This document shows positions 9,314 through 16,825 of a DNA stretch of 64,000 bases, one piece after another. Source of the DNA: Leptolyngbya subtilissima AS-A7 (lineage in GTDB: Bacteria; Cyanobacteriota; Cyanobacteriia; Phormidesmidales; Phormidesmidaceae). The stretch spans positions 434,001-498,000 of the forward strand of contig NZ_JAMPKY010000001.1 in the NCBI RefSeq assembly GCF_039962255.1, written 5' to 3'. A model generated the notes under the pieces. That model was given only the letters and a program-made list of their open reading frames with translations, did no database searches and was not told where the DNA came from. The position numbers and the translations under genes were made by a program. Every line of letters starts with the position of its first letter. The first letter of the stretch is position 1.

Positions 9314-10018
9314 GTGAATCTGTCGTCGCTGACGTTTTTGCGCAAAATGCGATCGCCCAATCGCCAGTTTGCCGTGATTGGTTTAGGGCGGTTTGGTCGA
9401 GCGGTTTGCGCCACCCTCAACAACCTGGGTTATGAAGTGCTGGCTGTCGATACCAACGAGATCCATGTTAGCCAGGCAATGACCGACCAAATTGCCGCCC
9501 ATGCCCTCCAGCTCGATAGCACCCAGCCTTCGGCGCTCCGTGAAGCGGGCATCACGGACTTTGATACGGTGATTGTGGCGATCGGCAACTATGTCGAAGA
9601 AAGTATCATCACCACCCTCAACTTAAAAGAAGCGGGGGTTAAGAATGTGGTGGCCAAGGCGTCGTCAGAGATCCACGGCAAGCTGCTCGATCGCGTCGGT
9701 GCCGACCACGTGGTGTTTCCAGAGCACGAGATGGGCTGTGACCTGGCGCGATCGCTGACCTCCCCCGGCATTCTCGATCGCTTCGAGATTGACCCCAACC
9801 ACTGCATTGCCGAGATCATTGTGCCCCAAGCCTTTGACCAAAAAACCATCGTCGACCTTGATCTGCGCAACCGCTATGAACTCACCCTGCTGGCCGTTAG
9901 CCAAGACAACGAGCCCGAGCAGTTTGAGATTAACCCCAGCCCCGTCACCCGGCTCAAAGCAGGGGGGCTGATGGTGGTGATCGGCAGCAATAAAGGCTTA
10001 GATCGTCTACCGGTATAG
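9314..10018 (+). CDS. KtrA/TrkA-type K+ uptake regulatory subunit (RCK domain protein)
   Basis: 234 residues from GTG at 9314. The RCK_N (TrkA-N) Rossmann fold opens with FAVIGLGRFGRAVC (about 19-32), a GxGxxG nucleotide-binding motif that binds NAD(H) or ATP/ADP, followed by the acidic ribose contact in VLAVDTNE. An RCK_C (TrkA-C) domain occupies about 150-230. Such octameric rings gate the KtrB/TrkH-type membrane channel. No membrane subunit gene is in the window, so this gene is detached from its partner or serves a distant one. It is followed after only 3 bases by anmK, suggesting co-transcription. Confidence 0.92.
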   Translation: MNLSSLTFLRKMRSPNRQFAVIGLGRFGRAVCATLNNLGYEVLAVDTNEIHVSQAMTDQIAAHALQLDSTQPSALREAGITDFDTVIVAIGNYVEESIITTLNLKEAGVKNVVAKASSEIHGKLLDRVGADHVVFPEHEMGCDLARSLTSPGILDRFEIDPNHCIAEIIVPQAFDQKTIVDLDLRNRYELTLLAVSQDNEPEQFEINPSPVTRLKAGGLMVVIGSNKGLDRLPV

Positions 10019-10021
10019 CCC

Positions 10022-11194
10022 ATGCGCGTGATTGGACTAATTAGCGGCACCTCTGTTGACGGCATTGATGCCGCCCTGGTTGATTTGGAGGGGCAGGGCT
10101 ACGACCTGACAGTGTCGTTAGTCGAGGGGCTAGCCTATCCTTACCCCGACGAGCTGCGTCGGCAGATTTTGGCGCTGTGTGCGGGGGAGGCGATCGCCCT
10201 CGACCAACTGGCCGCCCTCGACGATGCTGTGGCCGAGACTTTCGCAGCAGCAGCCCAGGCGCTAATCGCCCAGGCTGGCCCCGCCGAACTGATTGCCTCC
10301 CATGGGCAGACGGTATTTCACCGGCCAGTGGGTAGACCGGCACTGCCTGACCAGGGACCAACGCGGCTGGCCTACTCGCTGCAGCTGGGGCGCGGGGTGG
10401 CGATCGCCCAGCAGACCGGCTTACCCACCGTCAGCAACTTTCGTCAAGCTGATATTGAAGCGGGGGGTGAAGGGGCACCGCTGGCGCCGATCGTCGATCT
10501 CTGCTTACTCAGCCACCCCATCGAGCGGCGCTGCGTGCAGAATTTAGGCGGCATTGGCAATGTTGCCTACCTCCCCACCTGGAACCGTCAGGACAGTGCG
10601 CCCAAGGTGCTGGGCTGGGATACAGGGCCGGCCAATTCCCTCATTGACATAGCAGTGCATACCTTGTCGGCGGGGGCGCTTACCTACGACGTTGACGGCG
10701 CTTGGGCTGCCCAGGGCACTCCCTGTCTGCCCCTGATCAGTCAGTGGTTGGCGCACCCCTACTTCACTCAGCCGCCGCCAAAATCCACCGGGCGCGAGCT
10801 GTTTGGTTGGGAATTCTTTGAGCAGTGCCGTCAAGATGCTCAGAGGGAGGGGTTAGCGCCGCAGGATTTGGTGGCGACCCTGACCGAGTTCACAGCGGCC
10901 TCAGTGGCCCAGGAGTACCGCACCTTTTTGCCCGCCCTACCCGATCGCCTGCTAGTGTGCGGCGGCGGCAGCCAAAACCCAGTGCTGATGGCGCGTCTCC
11001 AGGCGCGGCTGCCCGAGATAGTGGTGCAGACCACCGATGCAGTGGGAGTGTCAGCCAGCTATAAGGAAGCGATCGCCTTCGCGGTGCTTGGCTATTGGTA
11101 TCGCCAAGGTTTCCCCGGCAACTTGCCCACAGTGACTGGAGCCATCTGCCCCGTTGTGCTTGGGCATAGTAATGATATTGCCCTGCCCCGCTAG
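10022..11194 (+). CDS. anmK: Anhydro-N-acetylmuramic acid kinase AnmK
   Basis: 390 residues. Opens and phosphorylates 1,6-anhydro-MurNAc to MurNAc-6-phosphate in cell-wall recycling. The ATP-binding ASKHA fold shows the phosphate-1 motif GLISGTSVDGIDAALVD (5-21), ASHGQTVFHRP (about 90-100), NLGGIGNVAYLP (about 175-186) and GWDTGPANSLID (about 200-211, including the catalytic Asp), plus LLVCGGGSQNP near residue 310. Length and motif order match the family. It begins 3 bases after the KtrA-type gene. Confidence 0.96.
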   Translation: MRVIGLISGTSVDGIDAALVDLEGQGYDLTVSLVEGLAYPYPDELRRQILALCAGEAIALDQLAALDDAVAETFAAAAQALIAQAGPAELIASHGQTVFHRPVGRPALPDQGPTRLAYSLQLGRGVAIAQQTGLPTVSNFRQADIEAGGEGAPLAPIVDLCLLSHPIERRCVQNLGGIGNVAYLPTWNRQDSAPKVLGWDTGPANSLIDIAVHTLSAGALTYDVDGAWAAQGTPCLPLISQWLAHPYFTQPPPKSTGRELFGWEFFEQCRQDAQREGLAPQDLVATLTEFTAASVAQEYRTFLPALPDRLLVCGGGSQNPVLMARLQARLPEIVVQTTDAVGVSASYKEAIAFAVLGYWYRQGFPGNLPTVTGAICPVVLGHSNDIALPR

Positions 11195-11341
11195 ATTAAA
11201 GGGTTGACGAGGCCCATACCCCAGTCTGAGCAATAGGGCGTATGCTTGAGAGGCACGGGACAGAGGATAGCGGGCTATGCCGGACATCAGCAGCGACACA
11301 ACCGATGTCCCAGGCCATGTCAAAGGCTGAGGGAGCATTGT

Positions 11342-11803
11342 GTGGACCATAGCTTTTTAATTGAGCCTGGCCGGTGGACGCTCCAGGGCAACTGGATGGA
11401 GCGCGATCGCCTGCCTACGCCAGTGAAGGGAAAAATCCTAGTCGCCTGGAGTCGTGACGACTGGTTCACGATGGTGATGAAGCTGGCTTTGCCCGATACC
11501 CAGCCCAACGAGATGGCGCTTCAGTACCGGGGTCGGTTGACCAGCGGCGATTGCCAGTACACGTTTGTGCTGCAGCACAGCCTGCTAGGTCGGGTAGAAG
11601 GAGAGGGTTGGGTGGCACCTGACTCGATCATTCAGCGCTATTGGGCTTTGGGCGATCGCCAGCGCCGCACGGGCTTTGAGACCCTATATCGCCTCGACCA
11701 CGATCGCTACCACCTCTCTAGCGGCATTATGACCGGCCACTACTTGACCAGCGCCATGGAAGCAACCCTTCATCTGCAGGGGACCTCAGCGCCAGGGATG
11801 TAA
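11342..11803 (+). CDS. Conserved hypothetical protein
   Basis: 153 residues from a GTG at 11342. GGGAG at 11331-11335 lies 6 bases before it. The upstream in-frame extension to 11246 encodes an Arg/His-rich stretch that looks non-coding. The protein begins MDHSFLIEPGRWTLQGNW and is rich in aromatic and charged residues with predicted beta strands (YQYTF-like, GRVEGEGWV). It has no signal peptide, membrane segment or catalytic motif that I recognise. The pattern of short strands with a RLDHDRYHLSSGIMTGHY segment could be a beta-barrel or lipocalin-like fold, but this is a guess. It follows anmK by about 150 bases. Confidence 0.7.
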   Translation: MDHSFLIEPGRWTLQGNWMERDRLPTPVKGKILVAWSRDDWFTMVMKLALPDTQPNEMALQYRGRLTSGDCQYTFVLQHSLLGRVEGEGWVAPDSIIQRYWALGDRQRRTGFETLYRLDHDRYHLSSGIMTGHYLTSAMEATLHLQGTSAPGM

Positions 11804-12178
11804 ACGACCTCTCTATAAGTGCTTTCAGGAGAATGTACTACAGTAAAAACAACACCTTTTAGACGCGGCTGGGCATATTAACTCTATGGCCCTGAGCGGT
11901 GGGCTGGGTCCAGCCCGAGGTATTGCGGGGTGCACAACCGGGGTGAATGTTAGTCAACAGGGCATCAGCGGGCACCATCATTCCCTGGGCTAACCCTGTG
12001 GATCATGGAACTGGCTAGTTTCAGTTCGTTGGCTCGCTTGCCGATGCATATCTAACTTAGTTGAGGGAAGCGGTCAAATCCTGGGCCTCACATCCGTCGC
12101 CGCCCCTAGTTTATATTCTGCTTCGCTGCACACCCTTGCCTTGCCTGCCCCTCCCTGCCTTTTGGCTAATACCGTTCT
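11804..12178 (+). other. Intergenic leader before the Ser/Thr kinase gene
   Basis: 375 bases. Contains a short perfect hairpin GGGCTGG-GT-CCAGCCC around 11907-11922, not followed by T residues, and no ORF with support. The last 100 bases are pyrimidine-rich up to the kinase ATG and show no clear ribosome binding site. A regulatory leader is possible but not demonstrated. Confidence 0.4.
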
Positions 12179-13720
12179 ATGGCTGACTCAAACCTGGGCT
12201 GTAAACTGGCCAATCGCTACGAATTACTAGAACCTATTGGCCAGGGTTCGATGGGTCGGGTGTATCTAGCCGAAGACCTGCTGCTGGGCAGCGTAAAAGT
12301 GGCCATTAAGCTGCTTTCCCAAACCCTACCTGGCGAAAAAATGCGCGATCGCTTTATGCAGGAGGCCATGACCTGTGCTCAGCTGGGCCAAAAAAGCATT
12401 CACGTCGTGCGTGTTACCGACTACGGCGTCAGCGACGAAGGGGTACCTTTCTACGTGATGGAATATTTGCAGGGGCAAAGTCTTAGCCATCTGCTCAATC
12501 TTCAGCCCCTGCCCATGCCTCGATTTTTGGGCCTGATTCGGCAAATTTGTCTCGGTCTTCAGGCTGCCCACGAAGGCATTATTCTCAAGACCCAGCCTCA
12601 GCCGGTGCCCATTATTCACCGCGACATCAAGCCCAGCAACATCATGATTGTGCAAGACCCTACCCTAGGGGAGCTGGCGAAGATATTAGACTTTGGCATT
12701 GCCAAACTCATGCAGGTCGATAGCGATCAGACCAATTGCTTTATGGGGACTCTGGCCTACGCTTCCCCTGAGCAAATGGAAGGCCGCGAGCTTGACGGTC
12801 GCTCCGACATCTACAGCCTCGGAGTAATGATGTTTCAAATGCTGACCGGCCATTTACCCCTGCGGGCCAGCAGTCATACCTTTGGGGGCTGGTATAAGGT
12901 GCACCAGACCCAGTCGCCCAAGCTCATGAGTGAGGTGGCCAGTGGCATTAAAATTCCTAAGCTGCTCGAAGACCTGGTCATGGGCTGTATGGCTAAGCTC
13001 GCCGATGAGCGCCCCCAGAGCACCCAGGAAATTTTGAAAATTCTAGAGCCGCTTCAGTCTCGCTACGTCAACGGCTTTCGCATTAGCCAGCGAATTAGCA
13101 CTACCCTCAGCCGAGTGCCGGTCACTCGCCAGCCAACAGCTACCGAGTCGCTCCAGGACGACCAGGTCTGTAAGTTAACTGTGTGGCCTACCGCCAAGCC
13201 CGTAGCCGAGATTGTCTTTCCCCACTCGCTGTCCACCAGCCAAGGGCCTTTGGCCACCCTGTGGGCGATGATGCCCGAAGCCGAAATCAACCGGCGGCTA
13301 GTCAGCACCCGCTACAACACCTTTATTTGCACCATGGCTCCTCACCCCATGATGCTCTGGCTGACGGTGCTCTACAGCAGTTCCCATGGCGCGCGCTGGC
13401 TGCCCTGCTACCTTGACCTCAAAACGGCTTTGGGCCAAGACATGGCTGGGCTGCTAGGTAAAACCGGTAGCTATAAGCTGCTGCTTTTTGCATTAGAGAA
13501 CCCGCGCCCTTGTGCCCATGTGCTGAGCTGTAATGTCTCCGACCCTCAGCGCAGTCTGCTCCAAGAGTGGGCACTGACTGCTCGCAGCCGTCCTTCCACC
13601 GGGGCGATCGCCACCAGCCGAGACCTGTTGCGCAACGAACTACAAACTAAGCTAAAACCCAAGGTGCTGCAAAAGCTAGAGTCGATCTACGTCGATACAG
13701 GCTCTAGCCTCTCTGACTAG
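12179..13720 (+). CDS. Hanks-type serine/threonine protein kinase with C-terminal extension
   Basis: 513 residues. The kinase domain (about 13-290) is complete: glycine loop IGQGSMGRVYLAED, VAIK lysine near residue 43, HRDIKPSN near 147, DFGIAKLM near 171, activation-segment GTLAYASPEQMEG near 190-202 and DIYSLGVMMFQMLTG. It should therefore be active on Ser/Thr residues. No membrane helix is visible, so it is a cytosolic kinase. The remaining ~220 residues contain no domain I can name. They have a mixed alpha/beta look with a LPCYLDLKTALGQDM segment and a QKLESIYVDTG end. The gene is flanked by long gaps and appears monocistronic. Confidence 0.95.
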   Translation: MADSNLGCKLANRYELLEPIGQGSMGRVYLAEDLLLGSVKVAIKLLSQTLPGEKMRDRFMQEAMTCAQLGQKSIHVVRVTDYGVSDEGVPFYVMEYLQGQSLSHLLNLQPLPMPRFLGLIRQICLGLQAAHEGIILKTQPQPVPIIHRDIKPSNIMIVQDPTLGELAKILDFGIAKLMQVDSDQTNCFMGTLAYASPEQMEGRELDGRSDIYSLGVMMFQMLTGHLPLRASSHTFGGWYKVHQTQSPKLMSEVASGIKIPKLLEDLVMGCMAKLADERPQSTQEILKILEPLQSRYVNGFRISQRISTTLSRVPVTRQPTATESLQDDQVCKLTVWPTAKPVAEIVFPHSLSTSQGPLATLWAMMPEAEINRRLVSTRYNTFICTMAPHPMMLWLTVLYSSSHGARWLPCYLDLKTALGQDMAGLLGKTGSYKLLLFALENPRPCAHVLSCNVSDPQRSLLQEWALTARSRPSTGAIATSRDLLRNELQTKLKPKVLQKLESIYVDTGSSLSD

Positions 13721-13857
13721 AGCACCAGATATAGCCATTGTCAGATCGGTGAGGACATCCTGCAGGCCTTTGGAGCTATAGCTATACGTCAGTGCGCCAT
13801 CCAAGTTTTTGCTGGTGGTAATAACTTGTGTCCAAGTGCAGTGGCAACGCTATATAT

Positions 13858-14730
13858 TTAAGCCGGGAAAAACAGCACTGGATGCCAGCTGCTACGCAAA
13901 ATTTCGCGGGTAAGGCTGGGGGCTGACCACTTGAGAACGCCGCCCAGGTTGCTAGAGCAGGCGGCGATCGCTCCTATATCGTGCGTTTCTGCTGTTTTCA
14001 AAATTTCTGTCAAGGGGTTGCCCTCGACGACGGTGGTGTTGACGACTAAATTGAGGGCAGCTAACTCTGACTGAAGCTGGTCGAGTTCCTGTTCAGCCTG
14101 CTTCAGGGGATTATTGCCCCTCAACTCCCGGCGCACGCTTTCATCGACAACCCATAGCAGCCGCACCCGCTCTAGCACCGAGTTAGGATTGTTTTTCACC
14201 TGCTGATGAATTTTTTTGAGCAAACTTTTGCCTCCCTGGGTGCCGTTATAGGGAACTAGCAGGTAACGGAACAGGTGAGCACAGCGCAGTTTTAGCTCAG
14301 CGGTAGTGTAGGTCGACACGAGCTGTGGCCGCAAAATAACGATGGGAATCGTTGTCTTTTCGGCCAGATTAGCGGTAGTGCTGCCAAAGAGTTTCTCTTC
14401 CAGCAGGGTGCGGGTTGGGCTGCCCAAAAAAATCACGTCGCTCTGGTGCTTTTTAGCCAGGCGCAAAATGCTCTCGCTGGCGCGTCCCATCTGTACCTCA
14501 ACGGTTACATCGATGTCGCTGGGTACATCGCGCAGCAGGGTCTGCAAGCGCTGGCGAGGTTTTTCTAGCAGCTCTGGGCTGTCCCGCGGAATTTCCCGCT
14601 CCCCGTCTACCGAAACGTTGTGAAAAAACACCAGAGACTTAAACCCTCCAGCGACGAGGCTCGGCACAAACTGGGCAAGACGGTAGATACCATCGTTGAA
14701 GTCGGTACAAATGAGCGCGCGCTGAAACAT
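13858..14730 (-). CDS. Tandem universal stress protein (two UspA domains)
   Basis: 290 residues starting at MFQRALICTDF. An in-frame ATG 23 codons upstream (14799) exists, but GGGGGA sits just before 14730 and the family fold starts here. The first Usp domain (1-~140) ends with the ATP-binding GS-type motif LGSPTRTLLEEKLFGSTTANL (split near residue 115). The second domain (~150-290) ends IAACSSNLGGVLKWSAPS. Usp proteins act in general stress responses, and ATP-binding members may sense energy state. The gene is convergent with the Ser/Thr kinase gene. Confidence 0.88.
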   Translation of the reverse strand: MFQRALICTDFNDGIYRLAQFVPSLVAGGFKSLVFFHNVSVDGEREIPRDSPELLEKPRQRLQTLLRDVPSDIDVTVEVQMGRASESILRLAKKHQSDVIFLGSPTRTLLEEKLFGSTTANLAEKTTIPIVILRPQLVSTYTTAELKLRCAHLFRYLLVPYNGTQGGKSLLKKIHQQVKNNPNSVLERVRLLWVVDESVRRELRGNNPLKQAEQELDQLQSELAALNLVVNTTVVEGNPLTEILKTAETHDIGAIAACSSNLGGVLKWSAPSLTREILRSSWHPVLFFPA

Positions 14731-15331
14731 AGGTCCCCCGTTCAGGTGCAACAAAGCGTACAAAATCTGCGATCGCTCAATCTGGCAATCGTGCGGCATG
14801 TCCCTACAGACTATTGGCAGCCGTTAGGGAAGCCCTTCTCTTTACCATAGCGTTAGATAGGGCCGTTTTAACCCCTTAAAGGTCGCAACTCCCCTCTGCT
14901 CGGAGGTTCTGTAGGTCAAGCTAAACTGCTTAGATATCGACGGTAGCGATGTCGACGTACCAAAAATCAGAAATTGGGTAGAACTGAGATCTAAACAAGG
15001 TTAGTTTGACCGACTTCCTATGCTCTCGCTGCACAGGGGCATTGGGTCATAAAGATAGCTACTTTAGCTGTGGGCCAAGGGGCAGAGACGCATTGCAAGC
15101 GGTTGATTTGAACCCTTAACACAACTATGGCTGTAAAAAGCGACTACAAAAAACGAGTGGGTTGAAGCAGGTGGACTTTGACTAACGGAACTAACGTGAG
15201 CTTCGATTCTACAGTTGATGAAAACGTTTTCTAGCATCGAAGGTGACGCCCCGGCATCCCCGGCCTGATTCAAGAGAATCGTGCAAGAGAGGGAGGTCGC
15301 CGTCTTCATGCTGTTTAGGCAACGCGAGAAC
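14731..15331. other. Long intergenic region between usp and nblA
   Basis: About 600 bases without a supported gene. An ORF of 96 codons on the minus strand (15064-15354) has no recognisable protein character and overlaps nblA, so it is not called. The usp promoter must lie at the left end. No T-tailed hairpin for nblA was found. A small RNA or long nblA 3' UTR cannot be excluded. Confidence 0.4.
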
Positions 15332-15526
15332 CTAGACTTGGGGAGTTGGCCCAATTCCCCATTCGTGCTTAAGAAAGTGCTTGTACATCGTTTCTCGCAT
15401 CATCATCTGCTCATACATCTTGACTAGGAACTGCTGAGCCTGCTCCCGGCTCATTTTGTCAACTTGGGTCTCAAAGGACCTCAAACTAAACTGCTGCTCC
15501 AAAGAGAGTTGCATCGGTTCGTTCAT
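15332..15526 (-). CDS. nblA: Phycobilisome degradation protein NblA
   Basis: 64 residues from ATG at 15526, preceded by AGGAG with 7-base spacing. A longer frame to 15583 lacks this signal. The protein shows the NblA core: LSLEQQFSLRSFETQV, then MSREQAQQFLV, then MYEQMMMRETMYKHFLKHEWG, forming the two-helix bundle. NblA binds phycobiliproteins and presents them to the Clp protease during nitrogen or sulfur starvation. The C-terminal GIGPTPQV tail is a few residues longer than in many homologues. A strong -10 element lies far upstream, giving a predicted leader of about 180 bases. Confidence 0.93.
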   Translation of the reverse strand: MNEPMQLSLEQQFSLRSFETQVDKMSREQAQQFLVKMYEQMMMRETMYKHFLKHEWGIGPTPQV

Positions 15527-15716
15527 GGATTTACTCCTGTGAGAGAGAGAGAACAACACCCCAGTAATGGCTATAACGACCAAGCTGAGCCTGAGTTATG
15601 CCTAGCTGCACGGGTTAGCCTCCCTAAGGAAAAACCAATCCCAGCACATCTGGTTTCGCTACCGGAATAAGTTGTAGCCACAGTACCGGCCTAGGCCAAT
15701 ACGTAATGGTTTACAA

Positions 15717-15761
15717 ATTATAACGATCATTTGACAAAGATCCACTTACTGGTGTTGTAAG
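15717..15761 (-). promoter_or_regulatory. Candidate nblA promoter with an activator-type inverted repeat
   Basis: On the minus strand a perfect TATAAT lies at 15722-15717. Upstream of it is the inverted repeat CTTAC-N7-GTAAG (15761-15745), whose centre would sit near -43 relative to a start around 15710. This is the position used by class II activators. The half-site resembles both TTAC-containing RpaB/NblR-type sites and a distorted NtcA site, so the binding protein is unknown. The location and spacing are seen; the function is inferred. Confidence 0.5.
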
Positions 15762-16010
15762 CGAATATAACAAGCCATTCCCAAACCGTCATCTGTCGGC
15801 AGAGAATTTACAACTTTTAGCAATGTCTGCTAAGTAAAAATGCTCAGAGCAAACTTCTTGATGTATTCGGTTACTCGGGCCCAGACAGCACTGGTACAGG
15901 GGTGCGTTACCCGCATTATTGCGTGGTCACAGCATCTCCAGCCGCCTCGAATGAAGGTTGTAGGAGCTATCTTCAATGCGATTGCATCGCTCAAAAGACT
16001 GACTTGGTGC

Positions 16011-16038
16011 AAATAAAATACCTGCCTCTCAGCAGGTA
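16011..16038 (-). terminator. Intrinsic terminator of the PP2C gene
   Basis: Stem TACCTGC (16019-16025) with GCAGGTA (16032-16038). Read on the minus strand it is followed by TTTTATTT. It lies 14 bases after the phosphatase stop and would end the UbiB-PP2C transcript. Confidence 0.75.
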
Positions 16039-16052
16039 GGTAGTCGCCCAAA

Positions 16053-16805
16053 CTAGCTGTCTGTGCCAGAAGGTGCTGATAGATTTACGACTACCACCGT
16101 GATGTTGTCGCGGCCCCCCCTCTGCTTAGCAGAGTTAACAAGGGCTGTGGCCGCCGCCTCACAGGCGCGAATCGACTTTAGGTGAGAGGCAATGAGATGA
16201 TCCGATAGTTCTTCGGTGAGACCATCGCTGCACAGCAGTAGGCGATCGCCACTATGCACCTCAATGGGTTGAATATCAATTTCGGCAAGGTCATCGCGTC
16301 CTAAGCACTGCGACAGCACGTGGCGCCACGGATGGCTGCGCGATTGAGCCGAGCTGACCTCGCCGGCTCGAATAGCTTTGGCAATCCAGGTGTGATCTTC
16401 GGTGAGCTGCTCTAGGTGGTGGCCCCGCAGACGGTAGAGGCGAGAGTCGCCGACATGGGCACACCAGGGCTGCGGATCGCTGTCGCGAAAGGTGACTAAC
16501 ACCACGGTAGTCCCCATGTCTGCCCGTTCGGGGTGACGCCTCTGGTCGTCGAGAATGGCATTGTTGGCCTGGCGCAGGGCTTGCTCTAGAAGCTGAGCCG
16601 TGGCTATTTCCCCATGCCAGTGCTGATGCAAAAAGGTCTTGATGGCGGCGGTGGCCAAACGGCTAGCTTCCTGCCCCCCAGCATGGCCACCCATGCCGTC
16701 TGCCACAATGAAAAATCGTCCCTCAGGGTCGATGTAGTAATCATCCTGGTTGCTGGTGCGCAGCAGACCTGGATCAGATAACCCTGAAAAAACACAATCC
16801 ACCAT
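16053..16805 (-). CDS. PP2C-type serine/threonine phosphatase
   Basis: 250 residues. Dephosphorylates phospho-Ser/Thr with two Mn2+/Mg2+ ions. PPM motifs in order: SDPGLLRTSNQDDYY (metal Asp), FIVADGMGGHAGGQEAS (metal Asp-Gly), MGTTVVLVTF, CAHVGDSRLYRLR, LCSDGLTEELSD (metal Asp) and GGRDNITVVVV. The length fits a stand-alone bacterial Stp/PrpC-type enzyme without membrane anchor. It is 20 bases downstream of the UbiB kinase gene and near a pseudokinase gene on the same strand. It may reverse Ser/Thr phosphorylation by kinases such as the one at 12179; that pairing is inferred. Confidence 0.95.
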   Translation of the reverse strand: MVDCVFSGLSDPGLLRTSNQDDYYIDPEGRFFIVADGMGGHAGGQEASRLATAAIKTFLHQHWHGEIATAQLLEQALRQANNAILDDQRRHPERADMGTTVVLVTFRDSDPQPWCAHVGDSRLYRLRGHHLEQLTEDHTWIAKAIRAGEVSSAQSRSHPWRHVLSQCLGRDDLAEIDIQPIEVHSGDRLLLCSDGLTEELSDHLIASHLKSIRACEAAATALVNSAKQRGGRDNITVVVVNLSAPSGTDS

Positions 16806-16825
16806 AGCAAACTTGAGCTAAACCA

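Noticed and set aside
15064-15354. 96-codon minus-strand ORF
   Set aside because: Overlaps the true nblA 3' end, has no ribosome binding site and encodes a low-complexity Ser/Cys-rich sequence.
15674-15714. NtcA boxes before nblA: GTA-N7-TAC (15674-15686) and GTA-N6-TAC (15703-15714)
   Set aside because: The spacing is one or two bases short of the required N8, and neither is placed correctly relative to the TATAAT element.
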